From the NCBI RefSeq assembly GCF_001083785.1, contig NZ_LAVL01000027.1:1-64000 (forward strand): DNA of 64,000 nt. The letters are read 5' to 3'. The translations under genes and the position numbers were made by a program. Source of the stretch: Nonomuraea sp. SBT364 (lineage in GTDB: Bacteria > Actinomycetota > Actinomycetes > Streptosporangiales > Streptosporangiaceae). Position 1 is the stretch's first letter, and the number at the start of each line of letters is the position of its first letter. This document shows positions 59,801 through 64,000 of the stretch, in pieces. Below the pieces are notes generated by a model that was not told where the DNA came from, made no database searches, and saw nothing but the letters and a program-made list of their open reading frames with translations.

Positions 59801-62800
59801 GACGTGACCTCACCGAGCGCGTTCACCTTAAACGTGGTGGTCTTGTTGCCGGGTTCGACCGTGCTGAGCAGGTTACCGGCCTGGTTGTAGGTCATCGTCG
59901 TGGTGAAGGCTACAGTCGCGGGCTTGCGCTCGATCACCGTCGAGGTGATCTGTCGGCCCAGGTCATCGTAGGTGGCCTCGACACGGGCGCCGGTCGGGTC
60001 GATGCCGGCCAGCTTCTCTCCGGCCAGGTCGTACTCGGCGATCCAGCGCCCCGAAGGCTGCCCCTCAGCAGCCGGATCGGTGATGCGGACCTGGCGGCCG
60101 AGCTTGTCGTACTCGGCCGTGACGGTGTGCCCGCGCGGGCTAGTGGACGAGACAAGCTGCCCCGCCACGTCGTACTCGTGCAGGGTTGCAGGGGTGACGG
60201 CGGTCCCGCCCGGCGGCGTGTAACTGGGAGCCGTCTGCCGGATCAAACGGCCGGCCTTGTCGAAGACGGAGGTGACAGTCCGGCCCTCGGCATCGGTCTG
60301 GTGCGTTGTCGCGCCGAACGTGTCGTAACCGTATGTGGCGCTCGGCTGCGTCCTCGCGGTGCTGCCTGCCTTGTCGATCTGCACCTCGGGAGCGGTTACC
60401 TGCACCAGACGGCCCAGCAAGTCGTGACGCCTCGTGGAGGTGAACCCCGCCCTGTCGGCCCCGGCGCCGTTGCCCCGCGGATCGGTGGTCTCGATGGCCA
60501 GGCCGCGCTCGTCGTAGGCGGTGGTGATGACGATGTCCTCGTCGCCGTTCTCGACGGTCTGCTTGGTGGCCCGGTTCTCCTTGTCGTAGACGAACTCGGT
60601 CACTTCCGAGCGAGTGCTATCTGCAGCGGTGCGAGTGCTCTTAACCACGTTGCCGTTGGCGTCATAGACGAAGGCGGTCTTCCGGCCCAGCGCGTTGGGA
60701 TCGACCGTCTGCGAGGTCAGCAGACCGGCGGCGTCGTAGACGTACTCGGTGGCAGTCGTTCCCCCACCGGTGATTAGCTTGGTGCGGTTTCCTGCCTTGT
60801 CGTAGATGTGGTCCTCTAGGACCACATCGTCGGCGGTGGTGGAGCCGTTCAGCTTGGCGCCGTCGGCAATCTTTTCGTCCAGCAGGTCGTCACCGAAGTA
60901 GATGAAGCTGGTCTTGCGGCCCATCGCATCAGCCCGGGTGGCCAGTCGCCCGCCAGGGTCATAGGTGAACGACTCCAGCACCACATCCGCCGCCGGCTGC
61001 GGACTGACAGGGCTTCCGGTCCAGCCCTTCAATGTACGGGTGGTGAGCTCGCCGCGTTTAGTGTAGGCGTGCTCGACCACAGCACCCCGCGGATCAGTTG
61101 TGGAGGCAAGCTTGCCCAGGTTGTTCCAGGTCTGGTGGACAACGCCACCCTCGGGATCAGTGATCGCCTCGACCCGGCCATGGTCGTCGTAGGTGAGCAC
61201 GGTCACTCGTTCGGCATCGCCGCCGGTCAGGTCGGCCACGGTCTCGCTGAGCCGGTTGCCGTCCAAGTCGTAGGCGTACGTGGTCCGCTTGGTGTGGGTG
61301 ACGCCGGAGATTTCGTTTCTGACGGCGGGCTCCGTCTGGGTCGTAAGCCGACCCAACGTGTCGTAGGCGAACATGGTTCTCACGCCGTCCGGGTGGGCCT
61401 GCAGGACCTCGGTCTTGGCCTTCAGCCGGCCGAGCGGGTCATACTCCAGCTTGACGACCAGGCCCTCGGGGGCGGTCTGCTCGGCCAAGTCACCGGAGGC
61501 CGTGTAGCGGTAGGCCCAGGTGTTGTCACGCGGGTCGGTGGCAGTTTCGGCCAGGCCGGCCGGGGTGGTACCTCCGCCAATCGCCGACTCGGTGCCATCG
61601 GTGTAGGTGACCATTGCGGACCGCCCATTGGGGAAGTCCAGGGTGGGCGGGCTGGTCTGCTTGGTCGGCTCACCGTGCTCGTTGTAGTCGAAGGTGGTGG
61701 CGTAGGTGTTGTCTGCTGCCCCGGACGAGCGGGCGTCACGGTGGGTGGTCTGCCGGTCGTTACGCGGGTCGAACTTGTCGTTGGCGTTGAGGTAGTAGGA
61801 CGCGTAGCTGGTCTGGCAGTTGCTCGTGGTCCGGCAGGTCCTCGTGCTGAGCGCGTTGCCGCGCTTGTCGTTGGACCGGGTGACGGTGTTGTTGTTGGCG
61901 TCGGTGACCTTCGATAGGTATCCGCCGGTGTCGTAGGCGTACGTCGTCTTCTTGCCGAGCTGGTCGGTCTGCGACACAATGCGGTAGCCGCGCCATGTGT
62001 CGTGTACGGAGGTCAGGGTGTGGCCGGCCGGGTCGGTCACCGTGATCGTGGCCATTCCGGTGGAATGGTTAGGCACGGTATCGCCGATCTGCCACGTACC
62101 TCCGTTGTCATCCTGATGAGTCTTGATCCGGTCAGTGACGTTGTCGTAGGTGTTCTCGGCCCAGACCCGACCACTCGGCAGAGTGATCTTGGTGAGCTTG
62201 TGCGGCGCCACCGCACGAGCGGCGTAATGGCGCCCAACCTCAGCGGCCGACAGAGGACGGTCATAGACCGCAACCTCGTCTACGGCCCCGGCCACCCCTC
62301 CGACGCCCATGTACTCGGTGTAGCGGTGGTCGATGTTCGAGATCGTGCCAGCGAACGTTCCCGCCGCGACACCGTCCACGTAGAGGGTCTGGGAGTTCCC
62401 CGAGGCGGTCAGCACCGCGTGGTGCCACGCTCCGTCGCTGATTTGTGCGGTGGAGACGATGCGCGATGCCGCGTCGTAACCGGCCGCGAGCTTGCCGTCA
62501 GCCGTGACCTGCAGCAGGGGGCGGCGATCGTCCCAAGTGCCGTCAACCGTGATGATGTTGCCGCTGCCGTTCGTCTTGAACCAGGTCTCCACCGACCCCC
62601 AGGCGCCGGCCCGGGGGATGATTCCGGCGGGCAGGTTGATCGCAGGTGTGTTGGAGGCGGTGATGCCCACCGCGGTGTCGGACGTCCCGAGGAGCGCTCC
62701 GGGCTGGCCGAGCGTGTGGCTACCGTTGTAGTGGGCGCCTCCGATCCACCCCAGATCCTTGGCGACACTGCCGCTCGTCTCACCCAACCGCCAGTAGCCC

Positions 62801-64000
62801 ATGGGGTCGGAGTCAAGGACCATGCTGCGATACAGCGATCCCGGGCTGTGGTCGTAGGAGGTGCACTCCTCAGTCGGGGCGCAGACGCTTTCCAGCACGT
62901 CACCGGAGTAGGAGTAGGTCCAGGTCAAAGCTTCGCCGTCGACCGGGTCGGTCGACACCGACGCCACGTGCGCCCCGTTCCACGTGAAGTGCAGCGAGCG
63001 GCCACCCGGCGAGGTCGCCGTGGCCAGCTTGCCATCAGTACCGTAGGTCAACTCCTGGGTACGGCCCCGCGGGTCACTGATCTCCAGCAGCCGGCCCGCG
63101 CCGTCAAAGACATAGCTCGTGGCGGACTTGTCCATCAACCGCCAGCCACCATCAGCGTTCTCGGCGAGCGTGGCATACATCCCGGGCGGAGGCTCGTACG
63201 TACCATCCGCCTTCTCGGCGAACCGCACCTGACGCCCGTCCGGATACGTCACCAGCGCCGCCGGACGACCGTTGACGTTCTCCTCCACCACACGCATGTC
63301 CCAGCGCGAGGACCAGCCCGCACCGAACGCGCCGTCGCGCCTGGGATCCATGCTGTTGTACGAACGAACCACCGCCAGCGGAGGACCCACCACCGCCACC
63401 TGCGCATCCGTGTGCGTCACGGTGTAATTGCCCGACGCCTGATGAAATTCCTGCCCATTGACACCCGGCGTGGACAGCTGAGACGTGATCGCCGGCTGAC
63501 GGACCCCCACCACGAACGTGCGGGCCTCGGACGTGTCGTCCTGACCACCAATCGTCGACGCGTCACTGACCCTCAACCGCCACCAATACTGCCGCCCCCA
63601 GCCGAGAACGCCCTCCGGAACGGTCACACTCCCCGACGTCGCACAACAGTCCTCAAACGTCCGGCACTCGTTCATCGACGGGCCGTCACACACCTCGAAG
63701 TCGAACGAGACGCTGCCACCCGGCCACGTCGACGCCGAAGCACTGAACGTCGGCCTCGTCGTCATCACCCGCACACCATTGGCCGGCGACATCGACGTAA
63801 TCGTCGGCGGAGGAGGCAACGGACACGTCCCCGCCGCCTCCCAAAGCAGGCTGTCCTCTGGCGGCGGAGTGGTGTTCACATACCCAGGCATCGTGAGCTT
63901 GGCCCGCCAAATACGCTGCGCGTACGCCGCCAAGTCGCCCGTCGTCACCGCGGAATTGGGACGCCACGCCGGAACATTGCCACAGGGCGGATCCGCCGCC
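56824..64000 (-). CDS. RHS/YD-repeat polymorphic toxin, LamG-containing (5' end outside window)
   Basis: At least 2391 residues; the frame is open to the window end, so the N-terminus (probably secretion signal and further domains) is missing. In order: a fibronectin-like N-terminal part, a DUF6531-type region with VVGPPLAVVRSYNSMDPRR, a LamG/concanavalin domain (62210-62830 on DNA; AGYDAASRIVSTAQISDGAW), dozens of YD repeats, and the RHS core (YTDPDTGKVNMHARWYQPGT, FTSRDTW, RYTYANASPLAYRDSTGHFP). After the core comes a Pro/Lys-rich linker and a variable tip with NGNCRECAEKIHGMIGG and NWYHHWVVVKDGKVYDG (Cys and His-Asp context of a papain-like fold). Tip DNA is A/T-richer. The tip is the likely toxin; its activity is inferred. 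Confidence 0.93.
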   Translation of the reverse strand, partial: AADPPCGNVPAWRPNSAVTTGDLAAYAQRIWRAKLTMPGYVNTTPPPEDSLLWEAAGTCPLPPPPTITSMSPANGVRVMTTRPTFSASASTWPGGSVSFDFEVCDGPSMNECRTFEDCCATSGSVTVPEGVLGWGRQYWWRLRVSDASTIGGQDDTSEARTFVVGVRQPAITSQLSTPGVNGQEFHQASGNYTVTHTDAQVAVVGPPLAVVRSYNSMDPRRDGAFGAGWSSRWDMRVVEENVNGRPAALVTYPDGRQVRFAEKADGTYEPPPGMYATLAENADGGWRLMDKSATSYVFDGAGRLLEISDPRGRTQELTYGTDGKLATATSPGGRSLHFTWNGAHVASVSTDPVDGEALTWTYSYSGDVLESVCAPTEECTSYDHSPGSLYRSMVLDSDPMGYWRLGETSGSVAKDLGWIGGAHYNGSHTLGQPGALLGTSDTAVGITASNTPAINLPAGIIPRAGAWGSVETWFKTNGSGNIITVDGTWDDRRPLLQVTADGKLAAGYDAASRIVSTAQISDGAWHHAVLTASGNSQTLYVDGVAAGTFAGTISNIDHRYTEYMGVGGVAGAVDEVAVYDRPLSAAEVGRHYAARAVAPHKLTKITLPSGRVWAENTYDNVTDRIKTHQDDNGGTWQIGDTVPNHSTGMATITVTDPAGHTLTSVHDTWRGYRIVSQTDQLGKKTTYAYDTGGYLSKVTDANNNTVTRSNDKRGNALSTRTCRTTSNCQTSYASYYLNANDKFDPRNDRQTTHRDARSSGAADNTYATTFDYNEHGEPTKQTSPPTLDFPNGRSAMVTYTDGTESAIGGGTTPAGLAETATDPRDNTWAYRYTASGDLAEQTAPEGLVVKLEYDPLGRLKAKTEVLQAHPDGVRTMFAYDTLGRLTTQTEPAVRNEISGVTHTKRTTYAYDLDGNRLSETVADLTGGDAERVTVLTYDDHGRVEAITDPEGGVVHQTWNNLGKLASTTDPRGAVVEHAYTKRGELTTRTLKGWTGSPVSPQPAADVVLESFTYDPGGRLATRADAMGRKTSFIYFGDDLLDEKIADGAKLNGSTTADDVVLEDHIYDKAGNRTKLITGGGTTATEYVYDAAGLLTSQTVDPNALGRKTAFVYDANGNVVKSTRTAADSTRSEVTEFVYDKENRATKQTVENGDEDIVITTAYDERGLAIETTDPRGNGAGADRAGFTSTRRHDLLGRLVQVTAPEVQIDKAGSTARTQPSATYGYDTFGATTHQTDAEGRTVTSVFDKAGRLIRQTAPSYTPPGGTAVTPATLHEYDVAGQLVSSTSPRGHTVTAEYDKLGRQVRITDPAAEGQPSGRWIAEYDLAGEKLAGIDPTGARVEATYDDLGRQITSTVIERKPATVAFTTTMTYNQAGNLLSTVEPGNKTTTFKVNALGEVTSVTDPENDTTAMTYDLVGRLLTLKDPRDNSTVAQYDQAGRQIGAKDLDAAGAVVRTSGSSYDLAGNLVAATSPEGRVTRQTFDALNRVTSLIEPVSSTESITTSFGYDASGARTRLTDGRGNATWTTYNSLGLAETVIESATPAHPDAADRTWTQVYDAAGNAVATLEPGGVRIDRTFDQLGRVTKAAGGGGGAAGAEKTFGYDLAGRPTAIGELAVEYNDRGLPLSILKGTAQETAYAYDALGNPTQRIDAAGTADFTWDNASRLKTATDPVTGRKLTYGYDKASNLTSLTAAQGTTTTDSQAFTYDSLNRPLTHTLKKGGSSTGPQLAKITYGWDDDNNLTSKTTEGTAGAGTNIYDYDHAGRLTSWTAPGGAVTAYEWDASGNRTKAGDKTFTYDERNRLLSGDGSTYTYTPRGTLASETKNGATTQLTFDAFDRLIADGESVYSYDALDRLASRISGVNKQNFAYSGLSNTLAVITDTLGTVQARYGRDAFGALLGQQEGANPALATLTDLHGDLVATYSSTALATTTAYDPFGAITDQTGVKTNLGYQGEYTDPDTGKVNMHARWYQPGTGTFTSRDTWTLSSNPSVQANRYTYANASPLAYRDSTGHFPDGGAMCPPRRSDEWYYQQTSAKIPSPSSSPSCGKSDTGSKSTIISAEKIQKSAPNPAANNKTYNPGPSNPKQGQDPGPGKPKNKKQPKPDPGPTSKQIRNDPNNVTEDRNPPSKQDIIDYKCTNGPCGVSWSGHKNVIGGYVGDRQPPGTGPAYDSECGSWTCPSSPKPDADPVITPIDMPAIPDGSAPIEENSGGFWDWLSGFWAPTAEANFQSNCDWFYIFGIDDDPTCGGLPPMGDTDTQAWKDGYAYGNGELCPANPDFPNLKCNIVVPPWGPILGKKTLSEGLAKAWPKQQNGNCRECAEKIHGMIGGEIKQITTKYPVLGPSTNNPGENWYHHWVVVKDGKVYDGTTTPEGLDIETYKAQFEYAEDIDFGF

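Noticed and set aside
1..64000. tRNA, rRNA and CRISPR arrays
   Set aside because: No cloverleaf-like sequence, rRNA stretch or regularly spaced repeat was found on reading both strands by eye.

Overview
The window is about 70% G+C, uses many GTG and TTG starts, and is full of translationally coupled genes (GTGA and ATGA overlaps). It carries actinobacterial families such as FadR/HutC-type GntR regulators, a DUF4429 protein, LuxR-type large ATPases, TIGR03086 proteins and an AbfB-domain relic. It looks like an accessory, catabolism-rich region of a filamentous actinomycete chromosome, most likely of the Streptosporangiaceae type (inference; no marker gene is present). I see no rRNA, tRNA or CRISPR array.

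Layout. (1) 1-4014: the 3' part of a WD40 propeller protein, a membrane protein and an AlkZ-like winged-helix protein. (2) 3985-8738: a sugar ABC importer divergent from an IclR regulator coupled to a PfkB-type 2-keto-3-deoxygluconate kinase. (3) 8.8-14.8 kb: an accessory island with a small toxin-antitoxin-like pair, a helix-turn-helix regulator divergent from two coupled small proteins, a single-chain DUF262-DUF1524 (GmrSD-like) restriction protein with lower G+C, a broken secreted serine protease and a lipoprotein. (4) 14.8-22.1 kb: a DapA-superfamily lyase operon with a peptide-type ABC importer whose second permease and first ATPase are fused, divergent from a FadR-type regulator. (5) 22.3-24.7 kb: a DUF4429 protein and a catalase. 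(6) 24.8-34.6 kb: a sugar ABC importer, a BadF-type amino-sugar kinase and a ceramidase-SIS fusion. A HutC-type GntR regulator lies next to them, then a secreted EEP-family phosphodiesterase and a secreted phosphatase. Two DasR-like sites sharing 13 of 14 bases flank the regulator. (7) 34.7-41.3 kb: amidase, HATPase, LuxR-type ATPase regulator, a short cytochrome-b-like protein, DEAD-box helicase and cold-shock protein. (8) 41.7-45.6 kb: a decayed ArsR/SRPBCC cassette around an intact TIGR03086 protein, a glyoxalase/MarR divergon with two palindromic operators, an AbfB relic and a DUF6891-like protein. (9) 45.7-53.3 kb: a seven-gene sugar-acid operon (importer, galactonate-type dehydratase, KDPG-type aldolase, mannonate-type dehydratase, gluconokinase) divergent from a FadR-type regulator. 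(10) 53.5-56.2 kb: GNAT and TetR genes, then an IS481-like element with a broken transposase inserted into an IS5-type relic. (11) 56.5-64.0 kb: an RHS/YD-repeat polymorphic toxin running off the window, with a LamG domain, a Cys/His papain-like candidate toxin tip and a coupled immunity-type gene.

How the genes work together. The sugar-acid operon at 45.7-52.4 kb makes 2-keto-3-deoxy sugar acids but has no 2-keto-3-deoxy kinase; the kinase at 7.8 kb could supply that step. The shared operator places the amino-sugar importer/ceramidase-SIS operon and the secreted EEP/phosphatase pair in one probable regulon. The most unusual pieces are that regulon, the DUF262-DUF1524 island and the RHS toxin tip with its immunity gene.
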